A program made the position numbers and the translations under genes. The notes under the pieces were generated by a model. It was given only the letters and a program-made list of their open reading frames with translations, ran no database searches and was not told the DNA's origin. Of a stretch of DNA of 64,000 bases, positions 17,229 to 25,361 are shown piece after piece (position 1 is the first letter of the stretch; each line of letters starts with the position of its first letter). The DNA is from Novosphingobium sp. PC22D (GTDB lineage Bacteria; Pseudomonadota; Alphaproteobacteria; Sphingomonadales; Sphingomonadaceae): positions 124,001 through 188,000 of the forward strand of contig NZ_MWMO01000004.1 in assembly GCF_002556635.1 (NCBI RefSeq), read 5' to 3'.

Positions 17229-17569
17229 CACGGTACCAATAGCACCTCACCGGCTCCGGTTCCATCGAGCGGCAAATACTGTCCCGTCACCCCGGGTGCC
17301 CGGGCGAGATAACCGGTCGCGGCGGCGATGGCATGCTCCTCGCCGCTCGCCAGCGCGTTGACGCGGGCGGGGGCGAAGCGCCGGGCGAGCCCCTGCACCG
17401 CGGCGAGCCGCCATTCGCGGTGGGTGTGGTCGGCGGGCGGAAAGACGAGCACCAGCGCGGGCGCGCCCTGTGCGAGGATCGCGGTGGCCTCGGGCAGCCA
17501 GTGCGTGTGGAAATGGGCGGCGGCGGCCAGCGGCTCGGCGGGCATCCCGTCGATCCGCAGCGCCTCCAT
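17228..17569 (-). CDS. Small SDR-derived protein between folB and moaA
   Basis: This 113-residue protein resembles only the C-terminal half of a short-chain dehydrogenase. NALASGEEHAIAAATGYLARAPGVTGQ then LDG is like the end of FolM/pteridine-reductase-type SDRs, and there is no glycine-rich NAD motif and no YxxxK. Both ends overlap neighbours (TGATG with folB and with moaA), so it is embedded in a coupled operon and seems maintained rather than decaying. A pterin-related role is inferred only from context. Confidence 0.7.
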   Translation of the reverse strand: MEALRIDGMPAEPLAAAAHFHTHWLPEATAILAQGAPALVLVFPPADHTHREWRLAAVQGLARRFAPARVNALASGEEHAIAAATGYLARAPGVTGQYLPLDGTGAGEVLLVP

Positions 17570-17940
17570 CAGCGGCGCCCGCGCGTCAGCGTGATTCCGA
17601 TCTTCTCGCCGTTCTCGCTGATCGCGAGCTTGACGATCTTGACCGTCACCGCCTCGATCCGCGCGTCCTGCACGAACAGCGTATCGCAGATGTGATCGGC
17701 GACCGCCTCGATCAGCTTGAAGTGCACGCCTTCGGGCAGGGCCTCGGAAGCGGCGAACTTGAGGTCCATGTAGTTCTTGCTGTCGGCCAGCGGGGTATCG
17801 GGCGAATAGTGCTCGATCGGCTTCATCTTCGCCGCGATGGAAATGCGCAACGGCTGCGGCTTGCCCGTCTCCTCGGAATAGATGCCGGTCAGGACATCGA
17901 CGTCGAAATCGGCAACTTCGAGGAACAGGCTGTCGGACAA
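17569..17940 (-). CDS. folB: Dihydroneopterin aldolase
   Basis: This 123-residue enzyme converts 7,8-dihydroneopterin to 6-hydroxymethyl-dihydropterin and glycolaldehyde in folate synthesis. Features are LEVADFDVDVLTGIYSEE at the start, NYMDLKFAA, and the HICDTLF segment. No ATG is available; the TTG at 17940 gives the normal family N-terminus. The next gene overlaps by one base. The operon continues to moaA, moaD and moaE, joining two pterin pathways that both start from GTP. Confidence 0.85.
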   Translation of the reverse strand: MSDSLFLEVADFDVDVLTGIYSEETGKPQPLRISIAAKMKPIEHYSPDTPLADSKNYMDLKFAASEALPEGVHFKLIEAVADHICDTLFVQDARIEAVTVKIVKLAISENGEKIGITLTRGRR

Positions 17941-18032
17941 GAGCGCTCGCGAGGTCTGGGACGGGAAGCGCGCGCCTTCGCATTTTGACGCAAATCTGTC
18001 CAGTGGCGCCAGGGCTCGCGGCCCAAAGACCT

Positions 18033-18902
18033 TCAGTCCGGCAGGCGCATCAGCGGCTCGCCCATGCGGATCGTGCCGCCCTCGCAAACGCCGGGCGCGA
18101 GCGCGAAATCGCGCGGGGCGAGCACGACGATCGTCGAGCCGTGTTCGAACCAGCCCATTTCCGCGCCCTTGGCGAAGCGCGCCGAGACGGCGCGCCCGCC
18201 CACGCCGCCTTCGCGCACGCTGCGCTCGGCATCGAGCCAGGGCAGGCGGATCGAGGCGACGAGCACCGCGGCGACCGGCACCAGCATCAGCCGCGCCCCG
18301 CCATGCTCGAGCCGCACCCGGATCGGGGCACGCTCGTTGCGGCAGAACAGCCGCTCGATCCGCTTGAGCGCGATCGGATTGACGTTCCAGGTATCGCCCG
18401 AGATGTAGCGCACCTGCTCGACGGTGAGATCGTGCGGCGCGTGGAAGCGGTGATACATCCCCGCCGTAAGCCGCAGGGTGACATACCAGCCGTCGGCGAA
18501 CGCCCGCGCATCCGCCATGTCGCCGACGAGCTCGTCGAGCCGGTAGGGCATGCCCTTCACTTGCAGCGCCAGCCCCTCGCTGACCCGGCCGTGCGCGCCG
18601 ACGATCGCATCGCACGGGCTCGCGAGCACGGCCGGATCGGGATCGACCACGCGCGCACCCGGCTTCAGCTTGCGGATGAAAGCCTCGTGCAGCGAAGCGA
18701 ACCGCGATTGTTCGCTCTGTGTCAGATCGACGTCACAAAAGAAGCGCCATAGGGCGAGCGACGCATCGCGCACCAGCGGCTGCTCGATCCTGCTCACCCG
18801 GCCCATCAGCCGCGTCAGCATGGTGCGGGGAATGCGGTTGGTGAGGAGGAAGTTCAGATCCTCCTGCGCGCCGATGCGCGCCATGGCCGAACGCAGGGTC
18901 AT
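18033..18902 (-). CDS. psd: Phosphatidylserine decarboxylase (archaetidylserine decarboxylase-like)
   Basis: This 289-residue proenzyme makes phosphatidylethanolamine. The self-cleavage site is FEHGST near residues 252-257, where Ser256 would become the pyruvoyl group; most PSDs have LGST, so His before the Gly is a variant. The segment YHRFHAPHD (His-x-x-x-x-x-His) matches the PSD active-site region, and SGDTWNVNPIAL and GAEMGWFEHGST flank it. The ATG at 18902 fits family length. It is probably membrane-associated. It is divergent from the aminotransferase (32 bp). Confidence 0.9.
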   Translation of the reverse strand: MTLRSAMARIGAQEDLNFLLTNRIPRTMLTRLMGRVSRIEQPLVRDASLALWRFFCDVDLTQSEQSRFASLHEAFIRKLKPGARVVDPDPAVLASPCDAIVGAHGRVSEGLALQVKGMPYRLDELVGDMADARAFADGWYVTLRLTAGMYHRFHAPHDLTVEQVRYISGDTWNVNPIALKRIERLFCRNERAPIRVRLEHGGARLMLVPVAAVLVASIRLPWLDAERSVREGGVGGRAVSARFAKGAEMGWFEHGSTIVVLAPRDFALAPGVCEGGTIRMGEPLMRLPD

Positions 18903-18934
18903 GGGTGAATGGTCCTGATGGAAGGAAGTGACGG

Positions 18935-20590
18935 GTGAAATCGAGATCGTTGCTGCTGGCGCTGCTCGGCGCGGCCGGAACCGCACTGGCGGCGGACAAG
19001 GCGCGCGCGCGGCTCAAGCTCTCGCGCGCGAAGCAGCCGGGCCTGGTCGGCCATGCCCGCATGGCGAAGCGCGCGGCGGGGCTGGTGCCGAACTATTCGT
19101 TCGATCGCGGCGCCTTCTTTCGCGCGGACGGCGCGCCGGAGGCCGTCGCCGCGCGGCGCGAGGCCGCCTTCGATCGCCTCGCCGCGCTCTATGCCGAGCG
19201 CTTCGCCAAGTCGCGCGCGGCGAGCGCCGAGATGCGCGATTCGATCCCCGACATCGCCTTCACCGGCAGCTACCGCGTGCCCTTCCCGTTCAGCCCGCTG
19301 GTGCGCGCGCATCTGGGCGCGGGCAACTTCTACCAGGCCGCCGAGGGGATCATGCTCACCGATCTCGACGGCAACCGCTTCTACGATCTCACCGGCTCCT
19401 ACGGGGTCAACCTGCTCGGGGTCGACGCCTACCGCGCGATGGTCGACGAAGGCATCGCCAGGACGCGCGATCTCGGCCCGACGCTCGCCGGGCTGCACCC
19501 GGTCGTCGCCGACAACGTGCGGCGCCTCAAGGCGATCTCCGAGCTCGATGCGGTCAGCTTCCACATGTCGGGCACCGAGGCGGTGATGCAGGCGGTCCGG
19601 CTCGCGCGCTATCATACGGGACGCACCCATCTGGTGCGCTTCGCGGGCGCCTATCACGGCTGGTGGGGCGACGTGCAGCCCGGCGTCGGCAATCCGCTTC
19701 CCGCAGACCACACCTATACCCTCGCCGACATGAGCGAGCGCGCCCTCGAAGTGATCGCCACGCGCAAGGACATTGCCTGCGTGCTCGTCAATCCGCTCCA
19801 GGCGCTCCACCCCAACCGCAACGCGCCGGGCGATTCGACGCTGGTCATGGGTCGCGGGCAGGGCGGCGTCGCGCGGGCCGACTACGCCGCCTGGCTCACC
19901 CGGCTCGCGCGGACTTGCGAGGCCGCCGGCATCCCGCTGATCGTGGACGAGGTCTTCACCGGCTTCCGCCTCGCGCCCGGCGGCGCCTGCGAATACTTCG
20001 GCGTCAAGGCCGACATGATCACCTACGGCAAGACGCTCGGCGGCGGACTGCCGGTCGGCGTGCTGTGCGGGCGCGCCGACCTGATGAAGCGCTACCGCGA
20101 GGATCGCCCCGCCGACATCTGCTTCGCGCGCGGCACCTTCAACTCGCACCCCTACGTGATGGGGGCGATGGACGCCTTCCTGCGCTTTCGCGAGACCGAC
20201 GAGGCCAAGGCGCTCTACCAGGGGCTCGACGAGACCTGGAACGCGCGCTGCGAGGCGCTCAACCTGCGGCTCGCGAGCGAAGGGCTGCCGGTGCGGTTGT
20301 CCAACCTCTCGACGATCTGGACGACCTGGTTCACCAGCGCGTCGCGCTATCACTGGATGCTCCAGTTCTATCTTCGGGCGGAGGGTCTGGCGCTGAGCTG
20401 GGTCGGCTCGGGCCGCTATATCTTCAACCTCGCCTACTCCGACGCGGACTTCGCCGAAGTGGCGGAGCGCTTCGTGCGCGGGGCCGTGGCGATGCGCGAG
20501 GATGGCTGGTGGCGGTCCGGGGGCGGCGATCCGGCGCCGAGGCTGCGCCGGCGCCTGATCGGCGAATTCGTGAAAGGCAGGCTGGGCTGA
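18935..20590 (+). CDS. Class III aminotransferase (glutamate-1-semialdehyde aminomutase-like) with N-terminal hydrophobic segment
   Basis: This 551-residue PLP enzyme has fold-type I class III motifs: SGTEAVMQAVRLAR, AYHGWWGD, the DEVFTGFR aspartate and the Schiff-base lysine in YGKTLGGGLPVG. Soluble GSA aminomutases are about 430 residues; here a hydrophobic N-terminus (RSLLLALLGAAGTALA) and a further 80 residues precede the catalytic part. The first 20 residues could be a signal or membrane anchor, which is odd for a PLP enzyme. Context (psd, pmtA) suggests lipid or cell-envelope metabolism. The substrate is unknown. Confidence 0.8.
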   Translation: MKSRSLLLALLGAAGTALAADKARARLKLSRAKQPGLVGHARMAKRAAGLVPNYSFDRGAFFRADGAPEAVAARREAAFDRLAALYAERFAKSRAASAEMRDSIPDIAFTGSYRVPFPFSPLVRAHLGAGNFYQAAEGIMLTDLDGNRFYDLTGSYGVNLLGVDAYRAMVDEGIARTRDLGPTLAGLHPVVADNVRRLKAISELDAVSFHMSGTEAVMQAVRLARYHTGRTHLVRFAGAYHGWWGDVQPGVGNPLPADHTYTLADMSERALEVIATRKDIACVLVNPLQALHPNRNAPGDSTLVMGRGQGGVARADYAAWLTRLARTCEAAGIPLIVDEVFTGFRLAPGGACEYFGVKADMITYGKTLGGGLPVGVLCGRADLMKRYREDRPADICFARGTFNSHPYVMGAMDAFLRFRETDEAKALYQGLDETWNARCEALNLRLASEGLPVRLSNLSTIWTTWFTSASRYHWMLQFYLRAEGLALSWVGSGRYIFNLAYSDADFAEVAERFVRGAVAMREDGWWRSGGGDPAPRLRRRLIGEFVKGRLG

Positions 20591-20607
20591 ACGCCCGCGG
20601 CGCGGCG

Positions 20608-20636
20608 GCCGGGAACCGGGCCGTCCGGTTCCCGGC
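20608..20636. terminator. Perfect 12-bp hairpin between convergent genes
   Basis: GCCGGGAACCGG and its complement flank a 5-nt loop, 17 nt after the aminotransferase stop and 19 nt from the stop at 20656 on the other strand. It is probably a bidirectional terminator, though it lacks a U-run. Confidence 0.55.
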
Positions 20637-20655
20637 GCGCGTTGGCGATCCGCGC

Positions 20656-21258
20656 TCAGCGCATCCGCGCCGGGCGCCAGGCGAGGCCGGCCTTGGCCAG
20701 CTTGCCCGGAGCACGGTGATAGAGACGGAAGTCGCTGAACGGATCGGTGAGGATCTTGGTTGCCCAGACGATGCCGGTCGCGAGGTCGCGCTGCACCCAG
20801 AGCTGGATCACGCGGAAAACGATGCCCGTCACCGCGAGCGCGAGCCACATCAGACCGACATGGCGCGCGAACTGCACCAGCGTCGCGTGCGGCTCGAAAA
20901 GACCGAACAGGCTCGGATTCGCGAGCAGCAGCAGCGGGCTGAAGGCCCAGAGGCCCATGAGCACGACCTTGCGCGCCATGTTGTAGCCCACCTTGATCTC
21001 TTCCTTGTAGGCATCCGAGCAGTCGTTGACGTGGTCGTAGCCGCGCGGCTCGAAGAAGAAGTGGCCGGCCTGGCGACTGGACATCGCGACGCCCCAGCCG
21101 AGCAGGGCCGCGAGCGCGGGGTCCTTCCAGACCAGCACGTAGGCGACGAGGAAGGTGCAGGCGCTGATGAAGTGCAGGCTCTGGTTGACCAAGCTGTGGT
21201 GGTAGTAGCGGTGGTCGTCCCAGCGCTGTTCACGAAGCTGTTCGCGAAAACGGGTCAT
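20656..21258 (-). CDS. Mpo1-like / DUF962-type membrane protein
   Basis: This 200-residue protein has four hydrophobic segments. It carries the pattern YYHHSLVNQSLHF early and RQAGHFFFEPRGYDHVND later, which recalls the histidine pattern of Mpo1/YGL010w proteins (Fe-dependent oxygenation of 2-hydroxy fatty acids in yeast). The match is by eye only. The ATG at 21258 has AGGAA upstream. It lies 32 bp after pmtA on the same strand. An alternative is an unrelated lipid-modifying hydroxylase. Confidence 0.55.
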   Translation of the reverse strand: MTRFREQLREQRWDDHRYYHHSLVNQSLHFISACTFLVAYVLVWKDPALAALLGWGVAMSSRQAGHFFFEPRGYDHVNDCSDAYKEEIKVGYNMARKVVLMGLWAFSPLLLLANPSLFGLFEPHATLVQFARHVGLMWLALAVTGIVFRVIQLWVQRDLATGIVWATKILTDPFSDFRLYHRAPGKLAKAGLAWRPARMR

Positions 21259-21290
21259 GACGGTTCCTGTCTGCAAATGATCTTGGGCGA

Positions 21291-21935
21291 TCAGCCGGGG
21301 CGTTTGCCGTAGCGCAAGAGCGCGAAATGGCCGAGCGGCGGAAGCGGGCGGACTTCGATCTCGGTCACGAGCGGATGCGCGCGCGCCCAGGCCTCGTACC
21401 GGCTCATCGGAAATTCCGTGCGCCAGCCGAGACGGCTCGTCACCGGCATCAGCGCCTTTTCGATCCCGCCGCGCACGCCCCTGGTGGCGCCGATGCGGGT
21501 CGCGATGATGATCTCGCCGCCGGGCTTGAGCACGCGGACGAACTCATCGAGCGCGGCCTCGGGATTGGGCACGGCGGTGACCACGTATTGCGCGACGACG
21601 CAATCGAAGCTGTCTGCCTCGAACCGCAGGTTCTCGGCATCCATCACCGCGATCTCCTCGACATTGTCGAGGCCCAGCTTCCGGACCCGCTCGCGCGCCT
21701 TGTCGAGCATGGCATCGGCGATGTCGATGCCCGTCAGCCTCAGCGAACGGTCGTACTGCGGGAGCGAGATCCCGGTGCCGACGCCCACCTCGAGCACGCG
21801 GCCGCCGACGGCCTCCGCCGCCTCGATCGCCTGCTGCCGGCCCGACTTGAAGACGTTTCCGAATACGAGATCATAAACGGGTGCCCAGCGGTCATAGGCG
21901 GCCGCCACACCCTCGGTACGCATTACTGTTGCCAC
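21291..21935 (-). CDS. pmtA: Phosphatidylethanolamine N-methyltransferase-like SAM methyltransferase
   Basis: This 214-residue class I methyltransferase has YDRWAPVYDLVFGNVF at the start, motif I VLEVGVGTGISLP, DAENLRF, and the VLKPGGEIIIATR segment. The start and length match Rhodobacter-type PmtA, which methylates phosphatidylethanolamine stepwise to phosphatidylcholine; UbiE/COQ5-type activity is the alternative. A GTG start at 21935 with AAGGAG 6 nt upstream is better supported than the ATG at 21923. psd is 2.4 kb away, so PE synthesis and methylation genes are near each other. Confidence 0.8.
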   Translation of the reverse strand: MATVMRTEGVAAAYDRWAPVYDLVFGNVFKSGRQQAIEAAEAVGGRVLEVGVGTGISLPQYDRSLRLTGIDIADAMLDKARERVRKLGLDNVEEIAVMDAENLRFEADSFDCVVAQYVVTAVPNPEAALDEFVRVLKPGGEIIIATRIGATRGVRGGIEKALMPVTSRLGWRTEFPMSRYEAWARAHPLVTEIEVRPLPPLGHFALLRYGKRPG

Positions 21936-22019
21936 GCGGAACTCCTTGTCGTCCCGGCGTCATGAACGCGCTGTGTTTCAGTTGTGCGTCATCGCCACCC
22001 GTCCGGGCGGGCTGCGCGC

Positions 22020-22907
22020 CTAGTCGTTGCGCCAGCGCGCGAAGATCGCGGTGGGAAGCAGCCGCCCGCCCTCGCCTTCCTCGCGCACCGCCAGCTCGCC
22101 GTGCTCGACTCGCCCCGGCAGGCCCGCGAAGAGCTCTTCGAGCAGTCCGCCGATCGCGAGCGAGGACATGCGCACGGCATAGACCGTGAGGAACAGGAAC
22201 CGGCTCTGGGCATCGAGCACGCGGCGGCAATCGGCGACGAGGCCGGGCAGGTTCTCCTCGAGCCGCCAGGTCTCTCCGCCCGGACCGCGCCCGAACTTCG
22301 GCGGATCGAGGATGATCCCGTCGTACCGCCTTTCGCGCCGCACCTCGCGCGCGGCGAACTTGGCCGCATCGTCGACCAGCCAGCGCACCGGTCGCTCGGC
22401 CATTCCGGCGAGCGCCGCGTTCTCGCGCGCCTGCGCCACCGATTTCTTCGAGGCATCGACATGGGCCACGGGCCCGCAGCCCGAAAGCGCCAGAGTTCCC
22501 ACGCCGGTATAGCCGAACAGGTTGAGGCTCGCCGCGTCCTGTCTGCCTTCGAGCATGGCGCGCATCCAGTCCCAGACGGGAGCCATGTCGGGGAAGAAGC
22601 CGAGGTGCCGGAACGGGGTGCACTGCGCGGTGAAGCGCACGTCGCGCCATGCGAGCGGCCAGCCCTCTTGCGGCACCTGCTTCGCGAAGTGCCAGCGCCC
22701 GCCGCCATCCTCGTCCGAGCCCGGCACGAATTCGCCGTGCGCGTCCCACGCGGCGAGACGCGGCGACCACATCGCCTGCGGTTCAGGGCGGATGAAGCGG
22801 AACGGGCCGTAGCGCTCGAGCTTGCGGCCGTGACCCGAATCGATCAGGCCATAGTCGGCCCATGCCTCCCCGGCGAGGACCAGAGGATCGGGCGCGAGAT
22901 CAGCCAG
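22020..22907 (-). CDS. Class I SAM-dependent RNA methyltransferase, non-canonical start
   Basis: The best-conserved part is RlmI-like: LNLFGYTGVGTLALSGCG (motif I), a VDASKKSVAQARENAAL segment and ILDPPKFGRG (DPPK/NPPY-type). The first ATG is at 22772, but the frame upstream is clearly coding (GEAWADYGLIDSGHGRKLER, then YGPFRFIRPEPQ), typical of the family N-terminus. No ATG, GTG or TTG occurs in this frame back to the stop at 22944. A CTG at 22907, overlapping the thrC stop, would give 295 residues. Likely an rRNA base methyltransferase. Confidence 0.78.
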   Translation of the reverse strand: MADLAPDPLVLAGEAWADYGLIDSGHGRKLERYGPFRFIRPEPQAMWSPRLAAWDAHGEFVPGSDEDGGGRWHFAKQVPQEGWPLAWRDVRFTAQCTPFRHLGFFPDMAPVWDWMRAMLEGRQDAASLNLFGYTGVGTLALSGCGPVAHVDASKKSVAQARENAALAGMAERPVRWLVDDAAKFAAREVRRERRYDGIILDPPKFGRGPGGETWRLEENLPGLVADCRRVLDAQSRFLFLTVYAVRMSSLAIGGLLEELFAGLPGRVEHGELAVREEGEGGRLLPTAIFARWRND

Positions 22908-24303
22908 AGCGCGGCACCGCGTGATCGGCGACGTAATCGGCGATCACCGCGTAATCGCCCGCAAGTTCGACGCAGCGCTCCTCGCGCTCGAACAGGTCGC
23001 CCACGCGCGCGGGCAGCGCCGGGCGCTGGCCGGTCGCGCGCTCGACCGCGTCGCCGAACTTGGCCGGGTGCGCGGTGGCGAGGCTCACCACGGGCACGCC
23101 CGGGCCACAGTCGGTCGCGCGCGCGGCGTGGACGGCGCAGGCGGTGTGCGGATCGATCAGTTCGCCGCACTGTGCCCAGGCCCAGCTCATCGCCCGGTTC
23201 ATGTCGTCGGCATCGGCGCGCGCGCTGGTCAGCAACCGGGCGGCGCCCTGCGCCTGCGCGTTGCTGAGCTGCATCGCCTTGCTCGCTTCGAAGCTGGCCA
23301 TCTGATCGGCCATGGCCTTGCCATCGGCGCCGCCCAGGTCGAACAGCAGGCGCTCGAAATTCGAGGAGACCTGGATGTCCATCGAGGGCGCGGCGGTGGG
23401 CGTGACCGTGCCTTGCGAGTAGTCGCCGCTGGTCAGCGCGCGATGGAGGATGTCGTTGACGTTGGTCGCCACGATCAGCTTCGCCACCGGTAACCCCATC
23501 CGCGCCGCGACATACCCGGCGAAGACGTCGCCGAAATTGCCCGTCGGCACCGAAAATGCGACTTGCCGATGCGGCGCGCCGAGTTGCACCGCGGCGGCGA
23601 AGTAATAGACCACCTGGGCCATGAGCCGCGCCCAGTTGATCGAGTTGACCGCACCGATGGCGAAGCGGTCGGTCATCGCGCGGTCGTTGAACATGCGCTT
23701 CACCATCGCCTGGGCATCGTCGAAGCTGCCCTCGATGGCGATGTTGTGCACGTTGGGCGCGAGCACCGTCGTCATCTGCCGGCGCTGCACGTCGGAAACG
23801 CGGCCGCGCGGATGGAGCATGAAGATGTCGACCTTCTCGAGCCCGGCGACCGCGTCGATCGCCGCCGATCCGGTATCGCCCGAAGTGGCGCCGACCACGG
23901 TGAGGTTCTGTCCGCGCCGTTCGAGGAATTCTTCGAACAACAGGCCGAGCAATTGCAGCGCGACGTCCTTGAACGCGAGCGTCGGGCCATGGAACAGTTC
24001 GAGCAGCCATTGCGTCTCGTCGAACTGGACGAGCGGGGTCACCGCGCGATGCGCGAAGCGGCCATAGGCCTTGGTGGTGAGCTGGCGCAGACGGTCTGGC
24101 GTCAGGCACACGCCGACGAAGGGCTGCATCACCCGCGCCGCCAGTTCGGCATAGGGAAGGCCCGCCATCTCCGCGATTTCGGCCTCGCTGAACCGCGGCC
24201 ACTCGCGCGGCACGTAGAGACCGCCGTCGCTGGCGAGCCCGGCGAGCGTGGCGCCTTCGAAATCGAGCGCCTGCGCGCTTCCCCTGGTGCTGACGTATTC
24301 CAT
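22900..24303 (-). CDS. thrC: Threonine synthase
   Basis: This 467-residue PLP enzyme converts O-phosphohomoserine to threonine. The start MEYVSTRGSAQALDFEGATL is typical of the long-form family, and the PLP lysine is Lys112 in HGPTLAFKDVALQ. The glycine-rich phosphate loop includes GATSGDTGSAAIDAV. It follows SURF1 after 63 bp, the usual place downstream of the cox genes in alphaproteobacteria. The methyltransferase downstream overlaps its stop codon. Confidence 0.97.
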   Translation of the reverse strand: MEYVSTRGSAQALDFEGATLAGLASDGGLYVPREWPRFSEAEIAEMAGLPYAELAARVMQPFVGVCLTPDRLRQLTTKAYGRFAHRAVTPLVQFDETQWLLELFHGPTLAFKDVALQLLGLLFEEFLERRGQNLTVVGATSGDTGSAAIDAVAGLEKVDIFMLHPRGRVSDVQRRQMTTVLAPNVHNIAIEGSFDDAQAMVKRMFNDRAMTDRFAIGAVNSINWARLMAQVVYYFAAAVQLGAPHRQVAFSVPTGNFGDVFAGYVAARMGLPVAKLIVATNVNDILHRALTSGDYSQGTVTPTAAPSMDIQVSSNFERLLFDLGGADGKAMADQMASFEASKAMQLSNAQAQGAARLLTSARADADDMNRAMSWAWAQCGELIDPHTACAVHAARATDCGPGVPVVSLATAHPAKFGDAVERATGQRPALPARVGDLFEREERCVELAGDYAVIADYVADHAVPRSG

Positions 24304-24366
24304 CGTGCGCGAGCGCCTAGCGCTCCCGGGCCGCGTTGAAAAGAGGCGCGGGCGGGTTCGGTTCGC

Positions 24367-24966
24367 TCAGTCGGTCGCCGACGAGCCGTTCGCGTCGCCG
24401 CTAAGGCGCTTCCTCAGCGCGAGCGCGTAGATCACCAGCGCCACTGCGGCGAACAGGAACCATTGCACCGCATAGGACAAGTGGTTGTTCGGAATCTCCG
24501 ACGGATCGGGCTTCGCGTTGGGCGCCAGCCCCTCCAGCGGCGGATCGGCCACGAGGCGCGGGCCCGGCGCGATCACGCCGCGCACTTCTCCGCCCTGCCA
24601 GCGCGCTCCGGCGGGATCGAGCGGCTGCCGCGACCAGCCCAGCACGACGCGCGCGACTCGTCCATCGGCGAGGACGCAGTCGGCGGTCTGCGCCACGCCC
24701 GGCTCGCCTTGCGCGTTGCGGCCGGCGATGCCGCTATGCGCCGTCACCCGCGTGCACAGCACGCGCGATCGGTGATAGAGTGCATCGCCGCCCTCGCCGC
24801 GGTCCGGCCAGGGCACTTCGGCCCCTTCGGCCTGCGCCACGCGGAACGCGGCGAGCATCGCCTGCTTCTCGTGCAGCCGGCCGATCTGCCAGAAGCCGAG
24901 GCCGATCATCACCGCGACCGCCGCCAGCACGAGCAGCGTCGGGATCAGCGGAATGCGGCGCATCAT
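24367..24966 (-). CDS. SURF1 family cytochrome oxidase biogenesis protein
   Basis: This 199-residue protein has the SURF1 layout: a TM helix near residues 7-25 (LIPTLLVLAAVAVMIGLGFWQ), a periplasmic domain with VVLGWSRQPLD, and a second TM helix at about 167-184 preceded by NNHLSYAVQWF. It helps insert heme a into subunit I. The ATG pair at 24966/24963 overlaps the DUF983 stop. It is the last cox-assembly gene before thrC. Confidence 0.92.
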   Translation of the reverse strand: MMRRIPLIPTLLVLAAVAVMIGLGFWQIGRLHEKQAMLAAFRVAQAEGAEVPWPDRGEGGDALYHRSRVLCTRVTAHSGIAGRNAQGEPGVAQTADCVLADGRVARVVLGWSRQPLDPAGARWQGGEVRGVIAPGPRLVADPPLEGLAPNAKPDPSEIPNNHLSYAVQWFLFAAVALVIYALALRKRLSGDANGSSATD

Positions 24967-25361
24967 TCGTCCTTCAGCCGCCCCTCGCCCGCGCTGCGGT
25001 TGTACTCGGCCGCGAGCAGCGCCGCCTTCGCGGCGCGCAGGCCGCCGATCACCAGCGCCGTGGTCAAGGGCACCCACAGCACGACGTGGACCCAGAACGG
25101 CGGCTCGACGGCGAGTTGCAGCCAGATCGCGAGCACCGCGATCAGCCCGCCGATGATCAGCGTGAGGAACGCGGCGGGGCCATCGCCGACGTTGAAGCGC
25201 GAATAATCGAGCCCGCAGGCGCGGCAGCGCGGCGCGAAGCGGACCAAGCCGTCGAACAGGGTCTTGCCGCCGCAGCGGGGGCAAAGACCGAAAAGGGCAA
25301 CCGAGGAAATCCCCGGCTGCCCTTGCGAACCCTCATTCGGACCGTTTTCGGTGTCGGACAT
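24963..25361 (-). CDS. DUF983 family protein
   Basis: This 132-residue protein has two zinc-finger-like pairs, CPRCGGKTLF (Cys27, Cys30) and CRACGLDYSRFNVGDGPA (Cys46, Cys49), followed by two TM helices. DUF983 is common in alphaproteobacterial cox operons with no settled role. It overlaps ctaE by 1 nt (TGATG type) and SURF1 by 4 nt, so the three are coupled. Confidence 0.92.
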   Translation of the reverse strand: MSDTENGPNEGSQGQPGISSVALFGLCPRCGGKTLFDGLVRFAPRCRACGLDYSRFNVGDGPAAFLTLIIGGLIAVLAIWLQLAVEPPFWVHVVLWVPLTTALVIGGLRAAKAALLAAEYNRSAGEGRLKDE

